64,000 bases of DNA from Desulfonatronum sp. SC1 (GTDB lineage: Bacteria; Desulfobacterota; Desulfovibrionia; Desulfovibrionales; Desulfonatronaceae). Below are positions 18,562-28,168 of the stretch, piece by piece. The position numbers and the translations under genes were made by a program. The notes under the pieces are model-generated. The model saw only the letters and a list, made by a program, of their open reading frames with translations. It did no database searches and was not told the DNA's origin. Position 1 is the stretch's first letter. Each line of letters opens with the position of its first letter. The stretch lies in NCBI RefSeq assembly GCF_003046795.1, contig NZ_PZKN01000001.1, forward strand, positions 186,001-250,000. Direction: 5' to 3'.

Positions 18562-19608
18562 CTAATGCGCGAACGGATACAGCTTCCAGTAGGCTTTGAT
18601 CAGCCGCCAGCGATGGGCAAGGCCTTCGGGCTCGAAGATAAGGAACAGGACCAGGATCAGGCCGAAGATGCCCTCGCGCAGGGCCAGGAAGTACATGCTG
18701 ATGTTCGGGAAGAACGAACCGGCCCACTGGGCCAGGGTGCCCAGAAATTCCGGAAGCAGGGTCACGAAGACCGCACCGAAGATGCTGCCCAGCACGCTGC
18801 CCAGTCCGCCGATGATGATCATGGCCAGGTACTGGATGGAGAGCATGATGTCGAACTGCTCCGGGGTGATGTACATGGTGTAGTGCGCCCACAGCCCCCC
18901 GGCGATTCCGGCCAGGAAGGAGCTGACCGCGAAGGCTTGCAGCTTGTAGGCAAAGAGGTTCACGCCCACGGATTCCGCGGACTGGTGAAAGTCCCGGATG
19001 GCCACGAAGGCCCGGCCGTGGCGGGTGCGCAGGATGTTGGCCACCAGCAGGACGCTGGCCGCGGCCACGCCGAAGGTCAGGTAGAACATCTTGGCGTCGT
19101 TATCCAGGGACATGCCCAGGATCACCGGCGCGTCCAGCCCCATGCCGATGGAACCGCCGGTGACCGATTCCCAGTGCAGGAAGACGTAGCTCAGAATCAA
19201 CTGGGCGGCCAGGGTGGCGATGGCCAGGTAGATGCCTTTCAGGCGCAGGGAAGGGATGCCGAAGAGCATGCCCACCACGGCCGTAACCAGCCCGCCGAAG
19301 AGCAAGGCGGCGAAAAACGGCCATCCGGCCAGGGTGCAGATGCCCGTGGTGTACGCCCCCACGCCGATGAACGCCCCGTGACCCAGGGATATCTGGCCGC
19401 AGCATCCGGTGAGCAGATTCAAGGCCACGGCCCCGATCACCGCGATGTTGATCATGTTCAGCATCGAGACCTGATAGTTGCTCAGGAAAAACGGGGAGCA
19501 GAGCAGCAGAGCCAGGAAAACGCCCAGGCTCAGTTTCTGGAATCCGGTCTGGAAGAACCGGGTTTCCGAGGCGTAGGAGGTGTGGAAGAGTCCGCATTTA
19601 CCGCGCAT
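18562..19608 (-). CDS. livM: Liv-type ABC transporter permease, LivM family
   Basis: A 348-aa inner-membrane permease. About ten hydrophobic segments, the family motif GQISLGHGAFIGVGAYT in the first half, and the ATPase-coupling region (RTRHGRAFVAIRD) identify LivM. It ends 35 nt before the binding-protein gene and begins 41 nt after livH. It pairs with LivH to form the translocation channel. Confidence 0.93.
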   Translation of the reverse strand: MRGKCGLFHTSYASETRFFQTGFQKLSLGVFLALLLCSPFFLSNYQVSMLNMINIAVIGAVALNLLTGCCGQISLGHGAFIGVGAYTTGICTLAGWPFFAALLFGGLVTAVVGMLFGIPSLRLKGIYLAIATLAAQLILSYVFLHWESVTGGSIGMGLDAPVILGMSLDNDAKMFYLTFGVAAASVLLVANILRTRHGRAFVAIRDFHQSAESVGVNLFAYKLQAFAVSSFLAGIAGGLWAHYTMYITPEQFDIMLSIQYLAMIIIGGLGSVLGSIFGAVFVTLLPEFLGTLAQWAGSFFPNISMYFLALREGIFGLILVLFLIFEPEGLAHRWRLIKAYWKLYPFAH

Positions 19609-19649
19609 GGCCGACCTGCTTGAAAAAGATGTCTAAAATGTTCATGGGG

Positions 19650-20537
19650 TTAGACCCGCTCGATCTCATGGGTGCCGAAGAGACCATACGGCCGCAACAT
19701 CAGGATGATCACCAGGACCACGTAGGCGGCGACCTCCTTGAAGCCGGGGAGGCTGAAGACCTGCTGCATGAAGCCGTCGGCCACGTTTTCCAGCACGCCG
19801 ATGATCAGTCCGCCCAGGGCCGCGCCCAACAGACTGTCCAGTCCGCCGAGGATGACAGCGGGAAAGACCTTCAGCCCCAGGTGGCCCAGTTGGGCGTTGA
19901 TTCCGTTGATGTTGCCCAGGATGATTCCGCCGATGCTGGACACCACCGCTGCGATGCACCAGGACAGGGCGAAGATGTTCTTCACGCCGATGCCCATGGA
20001 CTGGGCCGCTTGCTGATCCATGGCCGTGGCCCGCATGGCGATGCCGGTCCGGGAATACTTGAAGAACAGCGAGAACACGGCGAACAGCAGGGCGGAGAGG
20101 ACGAAGGCCGCGATGTACACCGGTGCCACGGGCACCCCGGCGATCCAGATCGGGTCCGTGGGCAGGATGGGCGGATAGACCCGGATCTGGGTGCCCCAGA
20201 ACAACTGGACCAGGGACTTGAGCACCGTGGACAGCCCCACGGTGACCATGATCACACTGATGATCGGCTCGCCGATCAGTGGGCGCAAAATCACCCGCTC
20301 AATGCACAGGCCGAGGATTACGGAAAAGACCAGGGTCATCAGAAAGGAGACCAGAAACGGCAGGCCCATCTGCACGGTCAAGGCGAAGCAGATATACGCC
20401 CCGACCATGACCATCTCGCCCTGGGCGAAATTCACAACCTTGGTCGCCTTGTAGATGATCACGAACCCCAGGGCCACCAGACTGTAGATGCTCCCGACCA
20501 CGAGGCCGTTCACGAAGAGTTGAAGATAGTATTCCAT
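19650..20537 (-). CDS. livH: Liv-type ABC transporter permease, LivH family
   Basis: A 295-aa permease that begins MEYYLQLFVNGLVVGSIYSL. The KVVNFAQGEMVMVGAY motif is the LivH signature, and SRTGIAMRATAMDQ is the ATPase-contact loop. Eight or so membrane segments are visible. It lies between the acyl-CoA ligase and livM on the minus strand. Confidence 0.94.
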   Translation of the reverse strand: MEYYLQLFVNGLVVGSIYSLVALGFVIIYKATKVVNFAQGEMVMVGAYICFALTVQMGLPFLVSFLMTLVFSVILGLCIERVILRPLIGEPIISVIMVTVGLSTVLKSLVQLFWGTQIRVYPPILPTDPIWIAGVPVAPVYIAAFVLSALLFAVFSLFFKYSRTGIAMRATAMDQQAAQSMGIGVKNIFALSWCIAAVVSSIGGIILGNINGINAQLGHLGLKVFPAVILGGLDSLLGAALGGLIIGVLENVADGFMQQVFSLPGFKEVAAYVVLVIILMLRPYGLFGTHEIERV

Positions 20538-20576
20538 GATTGATTCAGGCTGAAGGGTTTATGATCAAGGGGGCGG

Positions 20577-22529
20577 TCAGTCCACCGTGGCAATCTGAAT
20601 ACTCCCGCACATTTCCCGAATCCGTCCGTCCTGGTATTGGATGGAGGCGGTCAGGTTCATGCAGACGTCCGGGCCGTAGAGCGATTCTATGAGAGGTAGG
20701 TAGCGCTCTTCCACCACCTTGCGGCGCAGCTTGCGGGTCCGGGTCAGTTCGCCGTCGTCCGCGTCCAGTTCCTTGAACAGCAGGGCAAAGCGCCTGATCC
20801 GGGTGGTTTCCGGCAGACCGGCGTTGATTTCGGCGATTTCGGTCCGGATCAGGTCGTAGATCTCGTTCTTGGCGGCCAGATCCTGATACGTGGTGTAGGT
20901 GAGCAACCGGCTTTCGGCCCAGCGGCCCGCGATTTCCGGGTCGATGCTGATGATCGCTGCCAAGTGGGGCCGAGCCTTGCCCAGGATCACGGCTTCCCGG
21001 ACGTAGGGCGAGAATTTGAGCTTGTTCTCCATGAACTGCGGGGAAAACTGGGTCCCGTCGGCCAGGTGCATGACGTCCTTGAGCCGGTCGATGACCACGA
21101 GCTGCCCGTTGTCCTTGAAGAATCCGGCGTCCCCGGAGCGCAGCCAGCCGTCCTGGATGGTCTCGGCCGTGGCCTCGGGGTTGGCGTAGTAGCCCTGGAA
21201 CACGGCCGGGGAACGGGAAAGAATTTCGCCTTCCTCGGAGATGATGATTTCGGTTTCCGGGATGGGCTCGCCCACGGAGTCGAAGTCCACCCGGCCGTCC
21301 GCGTGGATGCAGGAGATCCCGGCGATTTCCGTCTGGCCGTAGATCTGCTTCAGATTCACGCCCAGGGCGTGAAAAAAGCGAAAGGTGTCCGGCCCCAGGG
21401 CCGCGCCGCCGGTGGTGGCGGAGCGGATTCGGGAAAAGCCCAGCCGGTCCCGCAGGGCCCGGAACAGACCGGCATCGGCCAGAACCTTGCCCAGACGCAA
21501 GGCCGGGCCGGGTTTGGTTCCGGCCAGCAGGCACTCGGCGTAGCGCGTCCCCATGGGCAGGAAGAGGTTGTACAGGAAGCGCTTCAGCGGGCTGGTCTCC
21601 ATGATTTTGACCCGCACCCGGGCAGCCAGGTTCTCCCAGACCCGGGGCGGGGAGAAGATCAGGTGCGGCCCGATCTCCCGGATGTTCTCCTGCACCGTGT
21701 CCGGTTCCTCCGGAAAGTTGACGCAAAAGCCGAACAGCAGGGCCGAGGCCACGGCCATCATCTGTTCGCCCATCCAGGCCAGGGGCAGGAAGGAGACGAA
21801 CTCGTCGGTGTCGTGTTTGGGATCCACTCGGCCCAGGTTGGTGGCCATGGACAGCAGGTTGCGGTGGGAGAGCATGGCCAGCTTGGGCCGCCCCGTGGTT
21901 CCGGAGGTGGTGGCGATCAGGCAGGTGTCGTCGGGATGAAGCCGGTCCACCCACTGGGCGAACTGGTCCGCCTCGGGCCGGCCCTGCTCGCAGATCCGCT
22001 CAAAGGGGTGCAGCCCGTCCTCCTTGGAGCCGGACAGGCCCTTGGAGTCGTGATAGACCACGTACCGCAGATGGGGCACGCGCTGTTTCAGATCCAGCAT
22101 CTTGTCCACCTGCTCCTGGTCCTCGGCCACGACCATCCGGCACTTGGTGAGCGAAAAGATGTACTCGATTTCGTCCACCGGCGCGTCCTGATACAGACCC
22201 AGGGCCATGCCGCCCAGGGACTGGATGGCCAGCTCGGCCCAGAGCCATTCCGGACGGTTGTCGCCGATGAGCACCAGCACGTCGCCCTTGCCCAGGCCGA
22301 GCTTCTTCATCCCCGCGGCGAATTCCGAGGTCTTGCGCAAATAATCGGCCCAGGAATACGGCTGCCAAACGCCCCATTCCTTTTCCCGCATAGCCGTCTT
22401 GGCCCCGAACCGCGCGGCGTTGTCCAGCAGCAACCGGGGCAATGTGGTTTCATAGGCGCGTGCGTCGCGCTGAATCGTCGTCGTGGAAACGGGCGGGCCG
22501 CTCTTTTTTTCAGGCGTATCCGTATTCAT
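20577..22529 (-). CDS. AMP-forming long-chain-type acyl-CoA ligase
   Basis: Activates a carboxylic acid to its acyl-CoA through an acyl-adenylate. The phosphate-binding loop is ATTSGTTGRPK, followed by IYGQTEIAGIS and a GWLRSGDAGFF hinge-region motif. At 650 aa with an N-terminal extension it resembles ACSL-type rather than acetyl-CoA ligases. The start was placed at ATG 22529, before which only shadow sequence of livG is found. Its location between livG and livH strongly suggests that it activates the substrate brought in by the transporter. Candidates are branched-chain keto acids, fatty acids or aryl carboxylates; I cannot choose among them. Confidence 0.9.
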   Translation of the reverse strand: MNTDTPEKKSGPPVSTTTIQRDARAYETTLPRLLLDNAARFGAKTAMREKEWGVWQPYSWADYLRKTSEFAAGMKKLGLGKGDVLVLIGDNRPEWLWAELAIQSLGGMALGLYQDAPVDEIEYIFSLTKCRMVVAEDQEQVDKMLDLKQRVPHLRYVVYHDSKGLSGSKEDGLHPFERICEQGRPEADQFAQWVDRLHPDDTCLIATTSGTTGRPKLAMLSHRNLLSMATNLGRVDPKHDTDEFVSFLPLAWMGEQMMAVASALLFGFCVNFPEEPDTVQENIREIGPHLIFSPPRVWENLAARVRVKIMETSPLKRFLYNLFLPMGTRYAECLLAGTKPGPALRLGKVLADAGLFRALRDRLGFSRIRSATTGGAALGPDTFRFFHALGVNLKQIYGQTEIAGISCIHADGRVDFDSVGEPIPETEIIISEEGEILSRSPAVFQGYYANPEATAETIQDGWLRSGDAGFFKDNGQLVVIDRLKDVMHLADGTQFSPQFMENKLKFSPYVREAVILGKARPHLAAIISIDPEIAGRWAESRLLTYTTYQDLAAKNEIYDLIRTEIAEINAGLPETTRIRRFALLFKELDADDGELTRTRKLRRKVVEERYLPLIESLYGPDVCMNLTASIQYQDGRIREMCGSIQIATVD

Positions 22530-22599
22530 CTGTGGTGTCGTCAAGTCGTGTTCGGGTTTTCTAGGTGGCGCGGTCGGTTCCCTGGGCGGGGAAAGGTTT

Positions 22600-23382
22600 T
22601 CATCGTCCGACAAACGACGCATTGTCGCTGCCCAGGTAGGCGGCGACGACGTTCGGGTCGGCCTGGACTTGGGCCGGGGTGCCGGCGGCCAGGACTTGGC
22701 CGAAGTCCAGGACAACCACTTGGTCGGAGATATCCATGACCACGCCCATGTCGTGTTCCACCAGGAGTACGGTGATGCCCCACTCCTCGTTGATGTCCAG
22801 GATGTAGCGGGCCATGTCCTCGGTTTCTTCCAGGTTCATCCCGGCCATGGGCTCGTCCAGGAGCAGCAGTTCCGGTTCTCCGGCCAATGCCCGGCCCAGT
22901 TCAACCCGTTTTTGCACCCCGTAGGGCAGTTTGCCCGCCACCTGATGGCGGTAGGGGGACAGGCCGAGAAAGTCGATGATTTCCTCAATGCGCTTGCGGT
23001 GCAGGTCCTCGCTGCGCCGGGCCTTGCCCCAGTAGAACAGGGACGAGAGCAGGCCGTAATTCAGGCGAATATGGCGGCCGACCATCAGGTTGTCCAGTAC
23101 GCTCAAGCCCTTGAATAGGGCGATGTTCTGGAAGGTGCGCGACAGTCCGGCCATGACCCGGTCATGGGCCGCCATGGGGAGCAGGTCGCGTCCATTCAGA
23201 GCGATTCTGCCCTCGTTTGGATGGTACCGCCCGCTGATGCAGTTGAGCATGCTCGTCTTGCCAGCGCCGTTGGGGCCGATGAGCGAGGCTATCTGGCCCT
23301 GCTCCACGCTGAAGCCGACATTCAGCAGGGCGGCCAGGCCGCGAAAAGTCAGGGTGACGTCGCGGACTTCCAGCATGGCCAT
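22600..23382 (-). CDS. livG: Branched-chain amino acid-type ABC transporter ATPase, LivG family
   Basis: A 260-aa ATPase with Walker A GPNGAGKTS, Q-loop SRTFQNIALF, Walker B LLLLDEPMAGMN and switch LLVEHDMG, as in LivG. The signature motif is LPYGVQKRVELG instead of the canonical LSGGQ core, a variant common in LivG (LPYGxQR). The ATG at 23382 starts directly after the stop of the upstream CBS-ACT gene, with AAGGAG inside that gene's end. Partner of LivF. Confidence 0.94.
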   Translation of the reverse strand: MAMLEVRDVTLTFRGLAALLNVGFSVEQGQIASLIGPNGAGKTSMLNCISGRYHPNEGRIALNGRDLLPMAAHDRVMAGLSRTFQNIALFKGLSVLDNLMVGRHIRLNYGLLSSLFYWGKARRSEDLHRKRIEEIIDFLGLSPYRHQVAGKLPYGVQKRVELGRALAGEPELLLLDEPMAGMNLEETEDMARYILDINEEWGITVLLVEHDMGVVMDISDQVVVLDFGQVLAAGTPAQVQADPNVVAAYLGSDNASFVGR

Positions 23383-23384
23383 TG

Positions 23385-24041
23385 CTAGCACCACTCCTTG
23401 GCGAAATCGCAGGGACCGACGACATGGTAACCGCGTTCCAATAGGGCCTTGAGAACCGGTCCCGGATCGTCCATCTGGACCCGGATGACCACCATCCGCT
23501 TATTGTTGTGATAAAACGTGGCCGTGGAGATGATACTCACGTTCATGGCCGCGATGATGTTCGAGACTTCGGCGATGACCCCGGTGCGCTCCTCCACTTC
23601 GAAGACGATCCGCGACCCGCCCTGGGCCAGCCCCATTTCCTCCACCAGAACGTCGAGCATCACGTTGCGGTTGATGTACCCCAGCAGAACGTTCTTGGTG
23701 TCCACCACGGGCAGCCCGGCCAGGTCCTTGTCGAACATGATCTTGGCCGCCTCCTCGATTTCCATCTGGGGCGGCACGGAGGGAATATTCTTGAGAATCA
23801 ACTTTTCCACGGTCAGCTTGGACATCAGGTAGTTCAGTTCGTGACGGCTGAGCGTGGTCACCGGCGAGGGCAGGGCCGAGCGAACGTCTTCCTTGCGCAC
23901 GGCGCCGATGAACCGGCCTTTCTCATCCGCCGCCATGAGCATCCAGAGGCGGTTTTTCTCCATGATTTTGTCCGCTTCCATCACCAGGGTTTTGGGGGTG
24001 ATGGTGGGCATGTCCGTGAGCATTTTCAGTCCGACATACAT
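23385..24041 (-). CDS. CBS-ACT domain protein (AcuB-like)
   Basis: A 218-aa cytoplasmic protein with two CBS motifs (about residues 8-60 and 75-130) followed by an ACT domain (about 142-205). CBS pairs usually bind adenine nucleotides and ACT domains bind amino acids, so it looks like a metabolic sensor. It is first in the cluster and abuts livG, so it may sense the imported compound or the energy state for the transporter-ligase operon. The ATG at 24041 is preceded by AAGGAG. The function is inferred from domains and position; no enzymatic domain is present. Confidence 0.85.
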   Translation of the reverse strand: MYVGLKMLTDMPTITPKTLVMEADKIMEKNRLWMLMAADEKGRFIGAVRKEDVRSALPSPVTTLSRHELNYLMSKLTVEKLILKNIPSVPPQMEIEEAAKIMFDKDLAGLPVVDTKNVLLGYINRNVMLDVLVEEMGLAQGGSRIVFEVEERTGVIAEVSNIIAAMNVSIISTATFYHNNKRMVVIRVQMDDPGPVLKALLERGYHVVGPCDFAKEWC

Positions 24042-24312
24042 GGCGGGATTCTCCTTGGGCTTGCGGAAAACATGGGTTGTGATTTTTCGAACTCAACGGA
24101 ATGGAACAGGCGACGGAGGTTTTTGTCCAACACTTACTCCGTCAACGGCGATATGAAGGCATGAACGGAGTATTCGGCGTGCCGGTGTCGGCACTGATAG
24201 CCGCTCAAGCCGTTGGAGTCCAGCGGAGGTTGCGGGGGCAAGGAATTTAGGCAGTAACGGGCGGTCTTTTCCTCCCTGGACGATGCCGGAGGTTTCCAGT
24301 AAGGGGTTCCCC

Positions 24313-24669
24313 ATGCACGAGATGTCAATTGCCGACGCCTTGATCCGGATCGTGGAAACCGAGATGGCCAATCACGGTCTGCGCACCGTGCAGCGGATAA
24401 CCATCCAGCACGGAGCGTTGTCCACCATGGTTCCGGAGGCTCTGGACCTGGCCTTTGAGGCCATGACCCGAGGCACGGCACTGGAAGGGGCGGTGCTGGA
24501 GTATGAAAAGGTGCCGCTGTCTTTGCGATGCTCCAAGTGCGAAACGACGTTTTCGCCTGAGGTGCGGAGTCTGCACTTCGCCCCCTGCCCGTCCTGCGGC
24601 GAGGAGTTCGCGCATGCCGTGCTCACCGGCAAGGAACTGAACATCGCCCATATCGAAGGAGACACTTGA
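24313..24669 (+). CDS. hypA: Hydrogenase nickel incorporation protein HypA
   Basis: HypA delivers nickel to [NiFe]-hydrogenase. The 118-aa protein starts with the obligatory Ni-ligand sequence MHEMSIA (His2), which fixes the start at ATG 24313, preceded by AAGGGG. The zinc site is built from two CxxC pairs (CSKC and CPSC, about residues 76-98). It lies 4 nt before hypB. The 271-nt gap upstream, shared with the divergent CBS-ACT gene, shows no clear promoter consensus. Confidence 0.96.
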   Translation: MHEMSIADALIRIVETEMANHGLRTVQRITIQHGALSTMVPEALDLAFEAMTRGTALEGAVLEYEKVPLSLRCSKCETTFSPEVRSLHFAPCPSCGEEFAHAVLTGKELNIAHIEGDT

Positions 24670-24673
24670 TATC

Positions 24674-25336
24674 ATGTCCAAAGCCATCCCCGTGATCCGG
24701 AATATCCTGGATGCCAACAACCGCTTGGCTGATCAGCTCCGCAACGTCTATGCGGAAAACAATCTTCTGGCCCTGAACCTGATGAGTTCGCCGGGAGCCG
24801 GAAAGACCTCGTTGCTGGAGCGCACCCTGAACGATCTACGCGACGAACTGCGTATGGCCGTGATCGAGGGCGACCTACAGACGGACAACGACGCCCGGCG
24901 CGTGGCCGCCACCGGGGCCCAAGCCGTGCAGATCAACACCGAGGGAGGCTGCCACCTGGACAGCTCCATGATCCTGGAGGCTCTGAAGCAGATGGACTTG
25001 GCCGCCCTGGACGTGCTGTTTATCGAGAACGTGGGCAATCTGGTCTGCCCGGCGGAGTTCGACCTGGGTGAAAGGGCCAAGGTGACCCTGCTCAGCGTGA
25101 CCGAGGGCGACGACAAGCCGGAGAAATATCCAATGATGTTCGCCCAGTCCAAGGTGCTGTTGCTGAACAAGATCGACCTGCTGCCCTATGTGGATTTCGA
25201 CCTGGACCGGGCCACCCGCTTCGCCCGCGCCCTGAATCCGGAGATCGTCGTCTTCCCGGTTTCCTGCCGCACCGGAGAGGGGCTGGAGCCTTGGTATGTC
25301 TGGCTCAAGGAAGCGGCTCTGGCGGAACGCCGATAG
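24674..25336 (+). CDS. hypB: Hydrogenase maturation GTPase HypB
   Basis: HypB is the GTPase that works with HypA in nickel insertion. G1 is SSPGAGKTSLLE, the metal-site cysteine/histidine segment is GGCHLDSSM, G3 is ENVGNLVCP, and NKID is the guanine-specificity motif. At 220 aa it lacks the His-rich nickel-storage tail and the N-terminal CxxCGC site seen in some homologues, so a separate Ni store or importer is expected. It is followed by a terminator. Confidence 0.96.
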   Translation: MSKAIPVIRNILDANNRLADQLRNVYAENNLLALNLMSSPGAGKTSLLERTLNDLRDELRMAVIEGDLQTDNDARRVAATGAQAVQINTEGGCHLDSSMILEALKQMDLAALDVLFIENVGNLVCPAEFDLGERAKVTLLSVTEGDDKPEKYPMMFAQSKVLLLNKIDLLPYVDFDLDRATRFARALNPEIVVFPVSCRTGEGLEPWYVWLKEAALAERR

Positions 25337-25371
25337 CATCCTGCCAACGGCAACCAGTCGATGACATTTTC

Positions 25372-25397
25372 GGCGGGCTATCAGCCCGCCCTTTTCT
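25372..25397 (+). terminator. Rho-independent terminator after hypB
   Basis: A stem of GGCGGGCT / AGCCCGCC with a 3-nt loop is followed by CTTTTCTTTTT on the plus strand. It overlaps the end of the convergent HAD gene. Confidence 0.88.
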
Positions 25398-26031
25398 TTT
25401 TCCACTCAAGGCGTGCGTAGACGTCCGGAAACAATCCTACTTCGTCGATGCGCACGTCCACGTATTCTTCGCCGTTGCCCGGACCGATCAGCACCGTGGC
25501 CATGCCAAATTCTTTGGCCGTCTTCAGATTCAGGGCCATGTCCTCCACCATCACGCACCTCGACCCCGGCACACCGAGCCGGTGCAGGGTTTCTCGGTAC
25601 GGTTCCGGGTAGGGTTTGGGTCGGTAGGCCGCCAGCCGAACGTCGAAAATTTCCGTAAACACGTCCCGCAGTCCCAGAACCTCCAGCACTCGTAGGGCAT
25701 GGTTCAGGGAGCCGTTGGTCAGAACAACCTTAACCCCGGGCAGGGCGGACAGGGCCTGGGCCAGTTCAGGCTGGGGCTGCAGGACCGAGGCCACGTCCAC
25801 GTCATGGACATAGTCCAGATAGTCTTCCGGATCCACGCCATGATGCCTGGCCAGGCCGACCATGGTCAGCCCGTAGTCTTTCCAGTATCGGCGGCGCAAC
25901 TCGTCCACCCGGTCTTCGGGAATGCCGGCCCGTTCATGCATGTATTGGTTGATCCGAGCGTCGATCAACGGAAACAACGAGGTTGACGCCGGGTAGAGGG
26001 TATTGTCCAAATCAAAGATGAACGCGTCCAT
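25381..26031 (-). CDS. HAD-superfamily phosphatase, pyrimidine 5'-nucleotidase type
   Basis: A 216-aa HAD hydrolase. Motif I is FDLDNTLYP (two catalytic Asp), motif II is VLTNGS, the motif III lysine is in YRPKPYPEPY, and motif IV is VMVEDMALN. The helical cap between motifs I and II resembles the SDT1/YjjG-like pyrimidine 5'-nucleotidase group, where N rather than G follows the second Asp (DxDNTLY). Likely a nucleotide or sugar-phosphate phosphatase. It is convergent with hypB and divergent from slt. Confidence 0.85.
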   Translation of the reverse strand: MDAFIFDLDNTLYPASTSLFPLIDARINQYMHERAGIPEDRVDELRRRYWKDYGLTMVGLARHHGVDPEDYLDYVHDVDVASVLQPQPELAQALSALPGVKVVLTNGSLNHALRVLEVLGLRDVFTEIFDVRLAAYRPKPYPEPYRETLHRLGVPGSRCVMVEDMALNLKTAKEFGMATVLIGPGNGEEYVDVRIDEVGLFPDVYARLEWKKKRAG

Positions 26032-26167
26032 TATGAGTCCTGAGGTGAGTCCTGATGAAAGTTTTGGTTGGTTGCCGAAGGAAATGGGGCTTGTCAGTCT
26101 TGAGCGGAATTGACACTATGCATAGCCATTGATCAGGCGAACCTCAACCCGCTCAGGAGATCCACTC

Positions 26168-28132
26168 ATGCGCATGCCGCGATTGACGCTCCACGTCTTG
26201 TTTGCCGTGGCCGCTCTGTTTATCTGGCTTGGTCCCGCCCAAGCCGCATCCGTGGATGAACAACGGAGGTTGTTTCTCCAGGCCGAAGAAGCATTGCGCA
26301 AAGGGCAGCGCCAAGCCTACCTGAATCTCTTGCCCCGCCTCGACGGCTACCCGCTGACGCCCTATCTGACCGCCATGGACCTGGAGAGAAGGCTCGGATC
26401 CGGATCGACAGCGGAGGTCCGGGCCTTTTTGAAGGCCTATGGCGACATCCCGGCATCGGATTCCCTGCGTCGGAAATGGCTGCGTGAGCTGGCCAAACAG
26501 GCCCGGTGGGGGGATTTTCTTCAGGATTATACTCCCCAGACCAATGAGGATCTGCAATGCCTGTATGGTCAAGCCCTGCTGGGTGCCGGAATGACCGGGG
26601 CGGCCATGAACCATGCCGGGGAGATGTGGCTGTCCGGTTCATCCCGCCCCAAGAGTTGCGATCCGCTTTTCGCGGCCTGGATGGGGAAGGGCCTCTTGAC
26701 CAAGGGGTTGGTGGTGGAGCGGGTCGGGTTGGCCATGAACGCCGGCCAGACAGGGTTGGCCCGGTATTTGACCCGGTTTCTCCCACCGGAAGAGCGCCCC
26801 TGGGTGGAGTACTGGTGCAAGGTGGACGAGAGCCCCGGTCTGGTTTTGGAGCGGGATTGGAGCGGCGTCCGGAGTGATTTCGTCCCGCCGGTGCTGGCCC
26901 ACGGCATGCGCAAACTGACCCGTGTGGACGCCTCTCGAACCGCTCGGGACTGGGACCGGCTTCGCTTGCGCTACGGCCTGGAGCGTGAACGGTTCGCCGA
27001 CATTGAGGTGGATATCGCCCTGTTCATGAGCCTGCGTTTCGAGGACGGGGCCGTGGAGCGGATCGGGGCTCTGCCCGTGGACCTGAGAAGTGATCGGCTG
27101 CGGGAATGGGGCGTGCGGGCGGCCTTGCGCCAACAGGATTGGGCGGCCGTCCTGACCAAGGTGGACGGATTGACCCAAAGTCAACAACAAGAACCGCGCT
27201 GGCGCTATTGGCGAGCGCGGGCACTGGAGCAGACCGGATGGACTGAACACGCCCTGGCCCTGTACCAGGATTTGGCCAGTGAAACGCACTATTTCGGCAT
27301 GCTGGCCGCGGACCGTCTCGGACGGCCCTACGAGGTGGAACACCAGCCCGTGGTCGTGAACGCCGAGATGCTGAGCGTGGCCAAGCAAGACCCCGGTTTA
27401 CGTCGGGCCGTGGAGTTTTTCGCCCTGAAGCGCTACGGCCCGGGGCGCAGCGAATGGCAGCGGGCGCTGCCCCGGCTGGATGAAGGCGTTAAGTTGGCCG
27501 CGGCCATCTGGGCCAGAGAGTTGGGGTGGCATGACCGGGCCATCACGGCCACAGTGGCCGCTCGGCACCATACGGATTTGGAAATCCGCTTCCCCTTGCC
27601 CTATTCGTCCCAGATAACGGTCCAGAGTACGGCGAAAAATCTCAACCCGGCCTGGGTCTACGGTGTGATGCGTCAGGAGAGCCTGTTCATGGAAGACGTG
27701 GGGTCGTCCGCCGGTGCTCTGGGGCTGATGCAGATCATGCCCCAGACCGGTCAGCGCATCGCCGGGTGGCACGGAGAGCGGCTCGCCAACTCCCAGCTGC
27801 TGCTTCAGCCCGAGCGGAACATCCGTTACGGAACCACCTATTTACGCCGTCAGTTGGACGATCTCCAGGACCACTACGCCCTGGCCACCGCCGCCTACAA
27901 CGCCGGCCAACACCGGGTCAAAGGCTGGCTGCCCCGCAATGGCGAACTCCCCGCGGACATCTGGGTGGAGACCATCCCCTTCAACGAAACCCGCAACTAC
28001 GTGGAACGCGTCCTGTCCTACACCGCCATCTACGAACACCGTCTCGGCCAACCGCTGACCCGGGTCAGCCACCGCCTCCCCCCGGTTCAGCCACCTGATG
28101 GGGTAACCCGTGTAGCGGAAAGCGGATATTGA
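26168..28132 (+). CDS. slt: Soluble lytic murein transglycosylase
   Basis: A 654-aa periplasmic enzyme that cleaves peptidoglycan to 1,6-anhydromuropeptides. A signal peptide (hydrophobic segment about residues 8-22 ending A-Q-A) is followed by a long alpha-superhelical U/L region and a C-terminal SLT domain (about 490-610). The catalytic glutamate is in MRQESLF, and the GALGLMQIMPQTG and AAYNAG motifs complete the domain. The start at ATG 26168 follows AGGAGA at ideal spacing; an upstream TTG at 26129 is less likely. Single gene, divergent from the HAD gene. Confidence 0.94.
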   Translation: MRMPRLTLHVLFAVAALFIWLGPAQAASVDEQRRLFLQAEEALRKGQRQAYLNLLPRLDGYPLTPYLTAMDLERRLGSGSTAEVRAFLKAYGDIPASDSLRRKWLRELAKQARWGDFLQDYTPQTNEDLQCLYGQALLGAGMTGAAMNHAGEMWLSGSSRPKSCDPLFAAWMGKGLLTKGLVVERVGLAMNAGQTGLARYLTRFLPPEERPWVEYWCKVDESPGLVLERDWSGVRSDFVPPVLAHGMRKLTRVDASRTARDWDRLRLRYGLERERFADIEVDIALFMSLRFEDGAVERIGALPVDLRSDRLREWGVRAALRQQDWAAVLTKVDGLTQSQQQEPRWRYWRARALEQTGWTEHALALYQDLASETHYFGMLAADRLGRPYEVEHQPVVVNAEMLSVAKQDPGLRRAVEFFALKRYGPGRSEWQRALPRLDEGVKLAAAIWARELGWHDRAITATVAARHHTDLEIRFPLPYSSQITVQSTAKNLNPAWVYGVMRQESLFMEDVGSSAGALGLMQIMPQTGQRIAGWHGERLANSQLLLQPERNIRYGTTYLRRQLDDLQDHYALATAAYNAGQHRVKGWLPRNGELPADIWVETIPFNETRNYVERVLSYTAIYEHRLGQPLTRVSHRLPPVQPPDGVTRVAESGY

Positions 28133-28168
28133 TCAAGGTCAGTCTGTTCGAGCGAGTGAGATGTGGGG

